Below are positions 45,363-54,716 of a stretch of DNA of 64,000 nt, one piece after another. Position 1 is the stretch's first letter, and the number at the start of each line of letters is the position of its first letter. This DNA is from Verrucomicrobiota bacterium (GTDB lineage: Bacteria; Verrucomicrobiota; Verrucomicrobiia; Limisphaerales; J093). The DNA lies in assembly GCA_016716505.1 (NCBI GenBank), contig JADJWF010000002.1, positions 434,001 to 498,000 of the forward strand, given 5' to 3'. Under the pieces are notes generated by a model. The model ran no database searches, was not told where the DNA came from, and was given only the letters and a program-made list of their open reading frames with translations. Both the position numbers and the translations under genes were made by a program.

Positions 45363-46534
45363 CCGCCTGCGCCGCAACGCGGGCGGGCGCGCCAGGCCAA
45401 TTCCTCGATCGCGTCGGCGACGATCGCCTCGTTCATCGTGTGAACCTCGACTCCCCGACCGACGCCGGCGAGCAGCGTCACCGTCAATTCGCCGCCCAGA
45501 TGCTCGCGAAACTCTTCCAGCCCACGCAGGACAGCGAGCCGCCCGGACGGCTCGCGGAGACGGAGTGCTTCGGCGAACAAGTCGAAGCCCAAGAGACCCA
45601 GCAGCGCCAGCACGCGGTCGCCTTCCGCCGCGTCCAGCAGGCCCACCCGGCGCGAATAGAGCGTGTCCAAGGCGACGCCGATGGCCACGGCCTCCCCGTG
45701 ACGGATCCGATAGTCGGAGAGTTGCTCCAGCTTGTGCGCCGACCAGTGCCCAAAATCCAGCGGTCGGGCGGAGCCGAACTCGAAGGGATCGCCGCTGCTG
45801 GCGATGTGGTTCACGTGGAGTTCGGCGCTGCGGCGGATCAACGCGCGCACCGGCTCCGGCTCAAAGGCCGCCAGCCGCGCGGCATCGCGTTCGATGGTCT
45901 CGAAAAACGCGGCATCACGGATGAGCGCAACTTTGACCGCCTCGGCCAGGCCCCCCCGCCGTTCGCGCGCGGGCAGCGTGGAAAGCAGGTCGAAGTCATT
46001 CAGCACGGCAAACGGGGGGGCAAATGCGCCGAGGAAATTCTTTTTGCCGAAGGCGTTCACACCGTTCTTCACGCCCACGCCGGAATCGGCTTGGGCCAGC
46101 GTGGTGCTGGGCAGGCGAACGTGCCGCACCCCACGATGCGCGGTGGCGGCGGCAAACCCCACCACATCAAGATGCGCCCCGCCCCCGACCGCGAGCACGT
46201 ACGAGTGGCGGCAAATCCCGTGTTGTTCGATGGCAGCCTGAACCTGCCCGACCAGCGCCGGGTCATTCTTCGCCGCCTCCCCGCCGGGGAGCACCACCGG
46301 GGGCGCCACCAGCCGGGCCGAACCGCGCCGCGCCTCGAAGTACCCGACGACGAGCGCCGGAAGGTCCGGCCTGGCCTGCACCAGCCCGGCATCCAAGGTG
46401 ACCAGCACCCTGGCCGGACCGGGACTCGCGGTCAGCAAATCCGCGAGCAACGGATTCGCAGCGCGGAACGCGCCCTCGGTGAAGAAGACGCGATGCCGGA
46501 AGGACACTGGAATCTCACGCTCCAGAGACTGCAC
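45359..46534 (-). CDS. 3-dehydroquinate synthase-like protein (EboD type)
   Basis: A protein of about 391 residues with the sugar-phosphate cyclase fold: VLAVGGGAHLDVVGFAAATA, RLPSTTLAQADSGVGVKNGV, NFLGAFAPPFAVLND and metal-ligand segments RRGGLAEAVKVALI, LDFGHWSAHKLEQLS and RIRHGEAVAIGVALD. The longer N-terminus and coupling to a phosphodiesterase fit the EboD subgroup rather than AroB. I used the GTG at 46534 (VQSLEREIPVSFRHRVFFTE); upstream residues in the frame are not protein-like. Confidence 0.85.
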   Translation of the reverse strand: MQSLEREIPVSFRHRVFFTEGAFRAANPLLADLLTASPGPARVLVTLDAGLVQARPDLPALVVGYFEARRGSARLVAPPVVLPGGEAAKNDPALVGQVQAAIEQHGICRHSYVLAVGGGAHLDVVGFAAATAHRGVRHVRLPSTTLAQADSGVGVKNGVNAFGKKNFLGAFAPPFAVLNDFDLLSTLPARERRGGLAEAVKVALIRDAAFFETIERDAARLAAFEPEPVRALIRRSAELHVNHIASSGDPFEFGSARPLDFGHWSAHKLEQLSDYRIRHGEAVAIGVALDTLYSRRVGLLDAAEGDRVLALLGLLGFDLFAEALRLREPSGRLAVLRGLEEFREHLGGELTVTLLAGVGRGVEVHTMNEAIVADAIEELAWRARPRCGAGG

Positions 46535-46795
46535 GCCGGCAGCATGATCCGTTTGGGCGCCCTTGGCGAGGGCGGGGTGGTCACGGGCCACGCATCGCGC
46601 CGGTGGCGGTTGCAGTATGGAGCCGAAGCACCATTGGCCTGCGGGAGGCGTGAGGCCCCGCCAGGATGGGGACCGGGAGCCTTCCGGGGGAGTCCTTACT
46701 TGCCGGAGATCGCCTGCCACTTTGACTAATGGGAGGTTTTCGGTTGTCCGACCCGGGTTAGCGGTCAAACTCCCGGCCCACCTTGGTGGTGCGGG
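46535..46795. other. divergent promoter region
   Basis: These 261 bp between the eboD-like gene and echA must contain the promoters of both operons. I see no convincing -35/-10 pair and no gene. Confidence 0.4.
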
Positions 46796-48715
46796 ATGTC
46801 CTCGATCGTGTCCTCAGAAGCCATTTTGCTCCTGCTGCTCATTGCCGGGCCGATGATTTTCGGTGCGGCCGCCTGGGGCGTGCGGACGGAATCCGCCCGC
46901 CGGGGCGTCGTGCTGGCGGCGGTGGGATGTGTAGTCGCCAGCGGTTTGGCCCTAGCGCTCCGCGGGCCGTTTGTGCTTGCGGGCGCCCGGTGGCTGGAGC
47001 CGCTGGGCGGGATCCTGGAGGCCGCGCTGGTCGGCGTCTTTTTCGCCCTCGGCGTGTGTCGCCGAATGTGGCTGGTGGCCGCCGCCGCCGGCGTGCAGGC
47101 GGGGTTGCTGGTCTGGGAGCACTTCGGCGCCGACCCGGCCAGTTCCGTGGCACCGCCGTTCATCGTGGATCCTTTGTCCCTGCTCCTGGTGCTTATCATC
47201 ACGCTGGTGGGTTCGGTGATCCTCCTGCATGGGATCGGGTACATGGGCCGGCACGCGGAACACGCTCCGCCAACTGCCGCCCAGAACGGCCGTTTCTTTC
47301 TGGTTCTGATTGGCTTTCTGGGGCTGATGAACGGCCTGGTGCTGGCAGACAGCCTGCGGTGGTTCGCGGTGTTCTGGGAGGGTACGACGCTCTGTTCGTA
47401 CTTCCTGATCGGTCACGACGGCACGGAGGAAGCCAAGGCGAGCGCGCGGCGGGCGCTGACCCTCAACGCGCTCGGCGGAGCGATGTTGTCGCTGGGCATG
47501 GTGTGGGATCACCGCCAGGGGGGCACGGGCTTGATCAGCAACCTGATCGCCAATCCCGCCTCCACGCCGCTGGTCTTTCTGCTGACGGCCGCGTTTGTGA
47601 AGTCGGCGCAGATGCCGTTTCAGAGCTGGCTGCTGGGGGCCATGGTGGCGCCCACGCCGGTGTCCGCACTGCTGCATTCCAGCACGATGGTGAAGGCGGG
47701 TTCGTACCTCGTGCTGCGGCTCGCGCCGGCGTTTGCCAGCACGCCGCTGGCCCTGGTGATCGCCCTGGCCGGGGCCTTCACCTTCGCGGCCACCTCGGCG
47801 ATGGCGATCAGCCAGAGCAACGCCAAGAAGGTGCTGGCTTACTCGACGATCGCCAACCTCGGCCTGATCGTCGCGTGTTCCGGCATCAACACGCCGCTGG
47901 CCTACGCCGCCGCGCTCGTGGTGCTGGTGTATCACGCGATCTCGAAGGCGCTGTTGTTCCTCTGCGTCGGCACCATCGAACAGCAGATCGGCAGCCGGCA
48001 CATTGACGCGATGGGGGGAATCTTCTTCAAGCTGCCCCTCACGACAACCATCGCCGCGCTGGGCATGATTTCGATGATGGCGCCGCCTTTCGGAATGCTG
48101 GTCGGCAAATGGATGGCCATCGTCTCCGCCGGCCAGACGCCCCTGGTCCTGGTGCTGCTGGTCATCGGCAGTGCCCTGACCATTTTCTTCTGGGGCAAGT
48201 GGCTGGGGCGGATTGTCACCACGGCCTATCACGAGAAATATCACCTCGAGAAAATCCCGCGGACGATGAGCGCGGCGCTCGTGGTGCTCGGCGCAATGGT
48301 CCTCGTCGCCGGTGCCGGGGTCATGACGGTGTACCGGGCATGGTTGCGACCGCTGGCCATCTCGACCCTTTCGCACGTTTATCTTCAGCCCGATTCACTC
48401 GGGCTGCTTCAGTCGGTGGACAGTTTCATGGGCTGGCCGATCATGGTGACGTTGCTGGTGGTGGTGCTGGCGGGGCTGGCCTCGTTCTTCGGGCTGCGCC
48501 GCACGCAGGTTCGTCTGCCCTACTTGTGCGGCGAGAACGTCGTCGTCGGCACGCGGACCTTCGAGTTCCGGTCGGTGATGGACCAGCGCACGACCGCCCA
48601 GGTCACCAGCTACTATTTCACGCACCTGTTTGGGGAGGAAACCATGACCCGCTGGGCCAACCTGGTGGCGCTGCTCATTCTCCTGAGCCTGTTCGCCCGC
48701 GTCAGCCTGGCATGA
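46796..48715 (+). CDS. echA: Ech-type hydrogenase membrane subunit A (NuoL/MrpA-like)
   Basis: Proton- or sodium-translocating antiporter-like subunit of a group 4 [NiFe] hydrogenase, 639 residues with about 14 membrane segments. Family segments are WFAVFWEGTTLCSYFLIG with the conserved glutamate, FVKSAQMPFQSWLLGAMVAP, TPVSALLHSSTMVKAGSYLV and AYSTIANLGLIVACSG. Its stop overlaps the echB start. It heads a six-gene operon in the order A-B-C-D-E-F. Confidence 0.92.
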   Translation: MSSIVSSEAILLLLLIAGPMIFGAAAWGVRTESARRGVVLAAVGCVVASGLALALRGPFVLAGARWLEPLGGILEAALVGVFFALGVCRRMWLVAAAAGVQAGLLVWEHFGADPASSVAPPFIVDPLSLLLVLIITLVGSVILLHGIGYMGRHAEHAPPTAAQNGRFFLVLIGFLGLMNGLVLADSLRWFAVFWEGTTLCSYFLIGHDGTEEAKASARRALTLNALGGAMLSLGMVWDHRQGGTGLISNLIANPASTPLVFLLTAAFVKSAQMPFQSWLLGAMVAPTPVSALLHSSTMVKAGSYLVLRLAPAFASTPLALVIALAGAFTFAATSAMAISQSNAKKVLAYSTIANLGLIVACSGINTPLAYAAALVVLVYHAISKALLFLCVGTIEQQIGSRHIDAMGGIFFKLPLTTTIAALGMISMMAPPFGMLVGKWMAIVSAGQTPLVLVLLVIGSALTIFFWGKWLGRIVTTAYHEKYHLEKIPRTMSAALVVLGAMVLVAGAGVMTVYRAWLRPLAISTLSHVYLQPDSLGLLQSVDSFMGWPIMVTLLVVVLAGLASFFGLRRTQVRLPYLCGENVVVGTRTFEFRSVMDQRTTAQVTSYYFTHLFGEETMTRWANLVALLILLSLFARVSLA

Positions 48716-49563
48716 GCACGCGCATGACCCTTGGCCTGGCCGCCGTGGTGCTGGCCCCGATTGTGGGCGGCCTGATCCGCGGGCTGGACCGCGTCTTGAC
48801 CGCCCGGTTGCAGGGCCGTCAGGGGCCGCCGCTGCTCCAGCCTTTTTTTGACATCATCAAGCTGTTCCAGAAGGAGCCGGTGGTGGTCAACCGCACGCAG
48901 GTCTTCTACGCCTACCTGCACCTGGCCCTGATCGCCCTCGCCACCTTCATGCTCGCCACGGGCGGCGACGCGCTGATGCTGCTGTTCATTCTGGCCTTCT
49001 CGACCCTGGCGTTGGTGATCGGCGCGATGAGTGTCCGTTCGCCCTTCAGCCGCATCGGCGCGCAGCGGGAGATCGTGATGATGGTGGCCTACGAACCGAT
49101 CCTCATTCTGATGGTCATCGGTTTCTACCTGGCGAACGGCAGTTTCCGGCTGCAGAGCGTGTACGAGGCGTCGCGCCCGATGTTGCTCTCGCTGCCGCTG
49201 GTGTTCATCGCCTACCTCAGCGTGGTGATGATCAAGTTCCAGAAATCGCCGTTCGACCTCGCCACGTCGCACCACGCGCACCAGGAAATCGTCAAGGGGG
49301 TGACGCTCGAGTTCGCCGGGCCGTACCTGGGCATGATCGAACTGGCGCATTGCTACGAGGCGGCGTTCTTCCTCGGTCTGGCGGGCCTGTTCTGGGCAAC
49401 GAATGCCTGGATGGCCGCGCTGCTGGCGGCCGGTGTTTTTGCCGTCACCCTGTTGCTGGACAATCTTTGCGCGCGGCTGACGACCCACTGGATGTTCCGC
49501 TTCATGTGGACGGTGGTCTTCGGCCTCGCACTGACCAACATCATCTGGCTGTACTGGCGGTAA
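48712..49563 (+). CDS. echB: Ech-type hydrogenase membrane subunit B (NuoH-like)
   Basis: A 283-residue membrane subunit that anchors the catalytic dimer. The ATG at 48712 is within the echA stop. Diagnostic parts are ARLQGRQGPPLLQPFFDIIKLFQKE split by the quinone-site-like loop of the NuoH family, PFSRIGAQREIVMMVAYEP and KSPFDLATSHHAHQEIVKG with LEFAGPYLGMIELAH. The frame open back to 48109 is the echA shadow. Confidence 0.93.
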   Translation: MSTRMTLGLAAVVLAPIVGGLIRGLDRVLTARLQGRQGPPLLQPFFDIIKLFQKEPVVVNRTQVFYAYLHLALIALATFMLATGGDALMLLFILAFSTLALVIGAMSVRSPFSRIGAQREIVMMVAYEPILILMVIGFYLANGSFRLQSVYEASRPMLLSLPLVFIAYLSVVMIKFQKSPFDLATSHHAHQEIVKGVTLEFAGPYLGMIELAHCYEAAFFLGLAGLFWATNAWMAALLAAGVFAVTLLLDNLCARLTTHWMFRFMWTVVFGLALTNIIWLYWR

Positions 49564-49575
49564 CGAAACCAAACC

Positions 49576-50145
49576 ATGCTGCGACAATTCGGCCTCAAAA
49601 AATCGCCCTGGGTGGTGCATTTCAACTGCAACAGTTGCAACGGCTGCGACATCGAACTGCTGGCCTGCCTTTCGCCGCTCTATGACCTCGAGCGGTTCGG
49701 GATCATCCACGTTGGCAATCCCAAGCACGCGGATGTCCTGCTGGTGACCGGGTCGGTCAACCATCGAAATGCCCGCGTGTTGAAGAACGTGTACGACCAA
49801 ATGCCGGAACCCAAGGCGGTCGTCGCCGTGGGCGTGTGCGCCTCCACCGGCGGCATCTTCCGCGAATGCTACAATGTGCTGGGCGGCATCGAGGAGGTCG
49901 TGCCGGTGGACGTGTTTGTGCCCGGCTGTCCGGCGCGGCCCGAAGCGGTGATTGACGGCATCGTCAAAGCCGCCGAGAAGCTCGACCTCAGGCGCCGCGG
50001 CCAGCCGGTCTCCCGGCCGTCGCTGGTCCCGGAGACGCACGAGCCCTCGCCGAAACCAGCGGCGCCACCGGAAACCGTTCCGGCCACGCCGGCCTCCCCG
50101 GCCGCACCCGTCGCCGCGCCCGCCGAACTCGCGAAAACCCCATGA
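49576..50145 (+). CDS. echC: Ech-type hydrogenase small subunit C (NuoB-like)
   Basis: Small subunit carrying the proximal [4Fe-4S] cluster, 189 residues. The ligands are in NSCNGCDIELLA (C21, C24), GVCASTGG and PGCPARPEAV. The last 45 residues are an Ala/Pro-rich tail (PKPAAPPETVPATPASP) not needed for the fold. Its stop overlaps the echD start (ATGA). Confidence 0.93.
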   Translation: MLRQFGLKKSPWVVHFNCNSCNGCDIELLACLSPLYDLERFGIIHVGNPKHADVLLVTGSVNHRNARVLKNVYDQMPEPKAVVAVGVCASTGGIFRECYNVLGGIEEVVPVDVFVPGCPARPEAVIDGIVKAAEKLDLRRRGQPVSRPSLVPETHEPSPKPAAPPETVPATPASPAAPVAAPAELAKTP

Positions 50146-50549
50146 GCCTCCTGCCCGCCAAAACGGTCACGCCCGACAATCTGTTGCACGAGGTCGCCGT
50201 GCTGCGACAGCAAGGCTACCGCCTGGTGACGCTGACCTGTCTCGACCAGGGAACCGGGCACACGGTGTACTATCATTTCGACAAGGCCTACCAGCCGTTG
50301 CATCTGCGGCTCGAGATTCCGGACGGTCAGGAACTGTGCAGCGTCAGCAGCCTCTACCCGGCCGCGATGATCGTGGAGAATGAGATCAAGGATCACTTCG
50401 GCGTGAAGTTCACCGGGCTGGCCCTCGATTTTCAGGGGCGGCTGATGCTCACGGAAGCCGCCCCCAAGACGCCCATGAACCGCTTCCGCCGCTGCGGCAT
50501 GGAACTGGACGCCCGCCAGCCCGCCGCCGCCTCCCCTGCCGCCGCATGA
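50142..50549 (+). CDS. echD: Ech-type hydrogenase subunit D (NuoC-like)
   Basis: A 135-residue protein like the 30-kDa subunit of complex I: LVTLTCLDQGTGHTVYYHFD, VSSLYPAAMIVENEIKDHFG with the conserved E-x2-D-x-F/L-G element. It lacks catalytic residues, as do other EchD proteins. Its stop overlaps the echE start. Confidence 0.9.
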   Translation: MSLLPAKTVTPDNLLHEVAVLRQQGYRLVTLTCLDQGTGHTVYYHFDKAYQPLHLRLEIPDGQELCSVSSLYPAAMIVENEIKDHFGVKFTGLALDFQGRLMLTEAAPKTPMNRFRRCGMELDARQPAAASPAAA

Positions 50550-51625
50550 GCCAGCGCACCACCATCCCGTTCGGTCCCCAGCATCCGGTCTTCCCGGAAC
50601 CGATCCAGTTGCGCCTCATTCTCGAAGATGAACGCGTGGTCGAGGCCCTCCCGGCCATCGGCTACGTTCACCGCGGCCTCGAGAAGCTGGCGGAGCAGAA
50701 GGACTTTCAGCAGGACGTCTTCCTCATCGAGCGCATCTGCGGCATCTGCAGCTTCATGCACGCGATGAACTACTGCCAGGGCATCGAACAGCTCCTGGGA
50801 CTAGCCGTGCCGGAGCGGGCAAAATACCTGCGCCTGATCTGGGCCGAGTTGCATCGGATGCACAGCCACCTCCTCTTCCTGGCGCTGCTCGCCGATTCCT
50901 TCGGCTTCGAAAACCTCTTCATGCAAACCCTGCGTTGCCGGGAGGAGATTCTCGACCTGATGGAGATCACCGCCGGCAACCGCATCATGCTCACCACTTG
51001 CTGCATCGGCGGCGTGCGCAAGGACATCACGCCCGACCAGTTGAAGCGGATTGGGACGGGGCTGGACCGGGCACAAGCGTCGCTGCGGGAACTCGGCGGC
51101 GCGTTTGCGAAGGACTACACGATTCAGCGGCGGCTCAAGGGAATCGGCGTCCTGACCCGCGAAAAGGCGCACGAACTCGGCGCCGTGGGGCCGGTGGCCA
51201 AGGCCAGCGGCCTTGCGATGGATCTCCGCCAGACCGGCTACGCCCCGTATCCAGAACTCGGTTTCAACCCGATCACCGAGACGAACGGCGACGCCTACGC
51301 GCGCATGATGGTGCGGTTGCGCGAGCTGGACCAGAGCGCCGAACTCATCCGCGCTGCCATGGGCCGGCTGCCGGACACGCCGCTCTCGGTCCCCTTCAAG
51401 GGCAACCCGACTGGTGAGGTCGCGGCCCGCATCGAACAATCGCGTGGGGAACTGCTGTTCTTCATCAAGGCAAACGGCTCGAAGAACCTGGAACGCTTCC
51501 GCGCGCGCACGCCGACCTTTGCCAACCTCGCGCCCTTGCTCCACATGCTGCCGGGCTGCGAACTGGCGGATGTGCCGGTGATCGTGGTTTCGATTGATCC
51601 GTGCATCAGTTGCACGGAACGCTGA
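50546..51625 (+). CDS. echE: Ech-type [NiFe] hydrogenase large subunit E
   Basis: Catalytic large subunit, 359 residues. Unlike the complex I subunit NuoD, it has both nickel-binding pairs: ERICGICSFMH (C65, C68) and DPCISCTER at the very end (C353, C356). It should therefore bind a NiFe(CN)2CO centre. The protein ends at the R of the L2 motif with no cleavable C-terminal peptide, as in other Ech enzymes, which need no maturation protease. Maturation genes (hyp) are not in the window. Confidence 0.95.
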   Translation: MSQRTTIPFGPQHPVFPEPIQLRLILEDERVVEALPAIGYVHRGLEKLAEQKDFQQDVFLIERICGICSFMHAMNYCQGIEQLLGLAVPERAKYLRLIWAELHRMHSHLLFLALLADSFGFENLFMQTLRCREEILDLMEITAGNRIMLTTCCIGGVRKDITPDQLKRIGTGLDRAQASLRELGGAFAKDYTIQRRLKGIGVLTREKAHELGAVGPVAKASGLAMDLRQTGYAPYPELGFNPITETNGDAYARMMVRLRELDQSAELIRAAMGRLPDTPLSVPFKGNPTGEVAARIEQSRGELLFFIKANGSKNLERFRARTPTFANLAPLLHMLPGCELADVPVIVVSIDPCISCTER

Positions 51626-51644
51626 CCCCCACGCCGACCCGACC

Positions 51645-51950
51645 ATGGTGGACCTCCTTCGCAATCTGCTTCGCAACGCCTCCCGGTCGCCGGTGACCCG
51701 GCCGTATCCGGCCGAACCCCATGTGCCGTTCGCGGAGGCCCGGGGATGCCTCGAATTCGATCCGGACACCTGCACCTACTGCTCGGTCTGTGAGAAACGG
51801 TGCCCGACCGGCGCGATCAAAGTGACGCGCAAACCCTCCAAATCGTGGACCCTCCAGCCGCACGCCTGCATCCTCTGCGGCTACTGCATTGAAGTCTGTC
51901 CCAAAGACTGCTTGTGGATGGACGAACATCATCGGGGCCCGGCCGCCTGA
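51645..51950 (+). CDS. echF: Ech-type hydrogenase ferredoxin subunit F
   Basis: A protein of about 101 residues with two [4Fe-4S] motifs, CTYCSVCEKRCPTGAIKV and CILCGYCIEVCPKDCLWMD, that passes electrons from ferredoxin to EchC. I used the ATG at 51645; an in-frame ATG at 51594 would overlap echE. It is the last gene of the operon. Confidence 0.9.
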   Translation: MVDLLRNLLRNASRSPVTRPYPAEPHVPFAEARGCLEFDPDTCTYCSVCEKRCPTGAIKVTRKPSKSWTLQPHACILCGYCIEVCPKDCLWMDEHHRGPAA

Positions 51951-52040
51951 CCACGGCATTCCGGTAACCGGTTGCCAGGGGCGGGCACAACGGATTCCTG
52001 TCCGGTTCCCGCCGGTTCCCGGATCGCCGGACTCCGGAAC

Positions 52041-53126
52041 TCAGCGATGGCCGTCCACCATCACCTTGACGACCCCGTCGCGGTAGGCGCAGTTCACTTG
52101 GAACGCCTCAACCACTTGGCGCAGGGGAAATCGGTGGCTCACCAGGCCGCGCAAATCCACGCGGCCTTCAGCAGCCAGGCGGAGGGCACGCGGGTAGCAA
52201 TGCTTCATGCGCCGGCTGAGGACGAGGGTCAGACCCTTGCGGCGGGCGGTGGAGTGCTTGAGCGCGAGCTGGTCGTCGCCGGGGATGCCCACCAGGACGA
52301 CGCGGCCGCCGTGGCGCGTCATCTCGGCGGCCTGACCGACGGTGTCGCCCGCCCACGCCGCTTCGATGACCACATCCACACCGCGACCGTGGGTTTCTTT
52401 CGTGATGCGCTGGACGGGGTCGTCCCGGTCGCAGGGGATGGGGAAGCCGCCCCATCTCTCGGCGAGCTTGAGGCGCCAGGGAAGCCGGTCGGTCACGAAG
52501 ATCGGAGCGGCACCGGCGAGCTTGGCGACCTGCAGACAGAGCAGACCGATCGGTCCGCTCCCGAGAATCGCGAGGCTGTGGCCGACGCGGAGCTTGGCGA
52601 GGTCCACGGCGTGGAGCGCGACACCGAGCGGTTCGAGCAGCGCGGCCTCGGTGTCATCGAGGGACTTGGGCACGGGGAAGCAACTGCGCGCGGGCATGAG
52701 CAACCACTCGCAGAAGCTGCCGCCGTAAGGGTAGTTGCCGCAGAAGGCGAGGTTGCGGCACAGGTTCGGGTGCCCGTGCTCGCACGGTTCGCAGTGATGG
52801 CAGGGCTGCGCCGGGTCAACAGCCACGCGCGTGCCCGGTTTCAGCGGTTGGTGATTGCCGTCGAGTGACTCCGGCCCGACCGCTTCCACCACGGCGGAGA
52901 ACTCGTGGCCAAGGATGAGCGGCTGTTCCACCGGCGTATCGCCGATGCGGGCGTCCAGGTAGGAGTGCAGGTCGCTGCCGCAGATGCCGGTGGCCAGCAC
53001 GCGCAGGAGCGCCTGACCGCGCTGCGGCGGGCCGGGACGCGGGATGCTTTCGACACGCAGGTCCCGCGGCCCATGCAGGCGGGCGGCGAGCATGGTGGCG
53101 GAAGACGATGCGCGGGGAGATTTCAC
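52041..53126 (-). CDS. zinc-dependent medium-chain alcohol/polyol dehydrogenase
   Basis: A 361-residue MDR-family enzyme. The catalytic zinc site is GICGSDLHS with GHEFSAVVEAVG; the structural zinc loop is CHHCEPCEHGHPNLC; the NAD site is LAILGSGPIGLLCLQVAKL. It belongs to the sorbitol/threonine dehydrogenase branch, substrate unknown. The GTG at 53126 is 24 bp after araA on the same strand; an internal ATG at 53093 is an alternative. The position suggests a sugar or sugar-alcohol substrate linked to arabinose use. Confidence 0.88.
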   Translation of the reverse strand: MKSPRASSSATMLAARLHGPRDLRVESIPRPGPPQRGQALLRVLATGICGSDLHSYLDARIGDTPVEQPLILGHEFSAVVEAVGPESLDGNHQPLKPGTRVAVDPAQPCHHCEPCEHGHPNLCRNLAFCGNYPYGGSFCEWLLMPARSCFPVPKSLDDTEAALLEPLGVALHAVDLAKLRVGHSLAILGSGPIGLLCLQVAKLAGAAPIFVTDRLPWRLKLAERWGGFPIPCDRDDPVQRITKETHGRGVDVVIEAAWAGDTVGQAAEMTRHGGRVVLVGIPGDDQLALKHSTARRKGLTLVLSRRMKHCYPRALRLAAEGRVDLRGLVSHRFPLRQVVEAFQVNCAYRDGVVKVMVDGHR

Positions 53127-53150
53127 GGACCTCGCCCTCGGGATGGCGCA

Positions 53151-54662
53151 TCAGGCCACAAAGCCATCCTTCAGTCCGTAGTAAATCTCGTTGCCGCGAA
53201 GCTGTTGCTTGAAGTCACGCACCTTCGTGGCGCCATCAATCACCACCAACTCGATGCCCGCGATTTCGGCGAAGTCTTCCAGCATTCCGGTCGTCACGGC
53301 CTGGCTGAACCCGGTGTGATGCGCGCCGCCAGCGTAAATCCAGCACGCGCAGGCGTCCTCGAAATTCGGCTTCGGCACCCAGAGCGCCCGGGCGACGGGC
53401 AGCTTCGGCATGGGCTGCTCCGGCGCGACGGCGTCCACCTCGTTCACGAGCAGGCGGAAGCGGTTGCCGAGGTCAATCAGCGAGGCGTTCAGGGCCGGGC
53501 CGGCGGGCGTGTTGAAGACGAGCCGCGCGGGGTCGGCCTTGCCGCCGATGCCGAGCGGATGGACTTGCAGCGACGGCTTGCCGTCCGCGATGGACGGGCA
53601 GATTTCCAGCATGTGCGCGCCGAGCACCTGTTTGCCGTCGGGGTGCAGGTGATAGGTGTAATCCTCCATGAAGGACGTGCCGCCGGGCAGGCCGGTCGCC
53701 ATGACCTTCATCGCGCGGAGCAGCGCGGCGGTCTTCCAGTCGCCCTCGGCACCGAAGCCAAAGCCGTCAGCCATGAGCCGCTGCGGCGCGATGCCGGGCA
53801 ACTGCACCAAACCGTGCAAATCCTCGAACGTGGTTGTGAACCCCTTGAACCCGCCGGCCTTCAGGAAGGCGCGCAGGCCCAGCTCGATGCGCGCGGCTTC
53901 GCGGACGGACTTGTGCCGGCGACCGCCCCGGCGCAGGTCCGGCGCGACCTCGTAGGCCGACTCGTATTGCCTGCAGAGCTTGTCCACGTCCGCGTCGGCG
54001 ACCTCGTTGACGACCTTCACCAGATCGCCCACGCCATAGCCGTTGACCGAGAACCCGAACTTCATCTGCGCGGACACCTTGTCGCCCTCCGTCACCGCGA
54101 CCTCGCGCATGTTGTCGCCGAAGCGGGCGAACTTCGCGCCCTGCCAATCGGCCCAAGCGGCGGCGGCGCGCGCCCAGGCGCCGATCTTTTCCTGCACCGA
54201 CGCCTCCTGCCAGTAGCCGACGACGACCTTCCGATTCAGGCGCATGCGGCTCATGATGAAGCCGTGCTCGCGGTCGCCGTGGGCGGCCTGGTTGAGGTTC
54301 ATGAAGTCCATGTCAATCGTGGCCCAAGGGATGTCGCGATTGAACTGGGTGTGGAGGTGGAGGAGCGGCTTGCGGAGGAGGTTGAGGCCGTTGATCCACA
54401 TCTTCGACGGCGAGAACGTGTGGCACCACGTCACGAGGCCGATGCAGTTCTCCGCCGTGTTGGCGGCCTGCATGAGGGCAGTGGCCTCGGCGGGCGACTT
54501 GATCACGGGCTTGAAGACGACGCTGACGGGCAGCGCGGGCGCGGCGTCAAGGGCCTTGGCGATCGCCTGGGAGTCTTTGGCGACCTGCTTGAGGACTTCA
54601 GGGCCGTAAAGATGCTGGCTGCCGGTGACGAACCAGACTTCGAGTTGTTTTAGAGTGGGCAT
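53151..54662 (-). CDS. araA: L-arabinose isomerase
   Basis: Converts L-arabinose to L-ribulose. The 503-residue protein matches the family over its length: EVWFVTGSQHLYGPEVLKQV, CIGLVTWCHTFSPSKMWING, LHTQFNRDIPWATIDMDFMN and DGFGFGAEGDWKTAALLRAM, including the catalytic glutamates in GFGAEGDW and FMEDYTYH. No araB or araD is in the window. It is between a ROK regulator and a dehydrogenase, downstream of an arabinofuranosidase. Confidence 0.95.
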   Translation of the reverse strand: MPTLKQLEVWFVTGSQHLYGPEVLKQVAKDSQAIAKALDAAPALPVSVVFKPVIKSPAEATALMQAANTAENCIGLVTWCHTFSPSKMWINGLNLLRKPLLHLHTQFNRDIPWATIDMDFMNLNQAAHGDREHGFIMSRMRLNRKVVVGYWQEASVQEKIGAWARAAAAWADWQGAKFARFGDNMREVAVTEGDKVSAQMKFGFSVNGYGVGDLVKVVNEVADADVDKLCRQYESAYEVAPDLRRGGRRHKSVREAARIELGLRAFLKAGGFKGFTTTFEDLHGLVQLPGIAPQRLMADGFGFGAEGDWKTAALLRAMKVMATGLPGGTSFMEDYTYHLHPDGKQVLGAHMLEICPSIADGKPSLQVHPLGIGGKADPARLVFNTPAGPALNASLIDLGNRFRLLVNEVDAVAPEQPMPKLPVARALWVPKPNFEDACACWIYAGGAHHTGFSQAVTTGMLEDFAEIAGIELVVIDGATKVRDFKQQLRGNEIYYGLKDGFVA

Positions 54663-54716
54663 GGATTTCTTCAGTGGATCGGTTACGGGAAAGCGACGGA
54701 GCAGAAAAGCGAGCGG

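Noticed and set aside
46796..51950. Reading the operon as a complex I (nuo) fragment
   Set aside because: EchE has both CxxC nickel-binding pairs and the operon has exactly the six Ech subunits.
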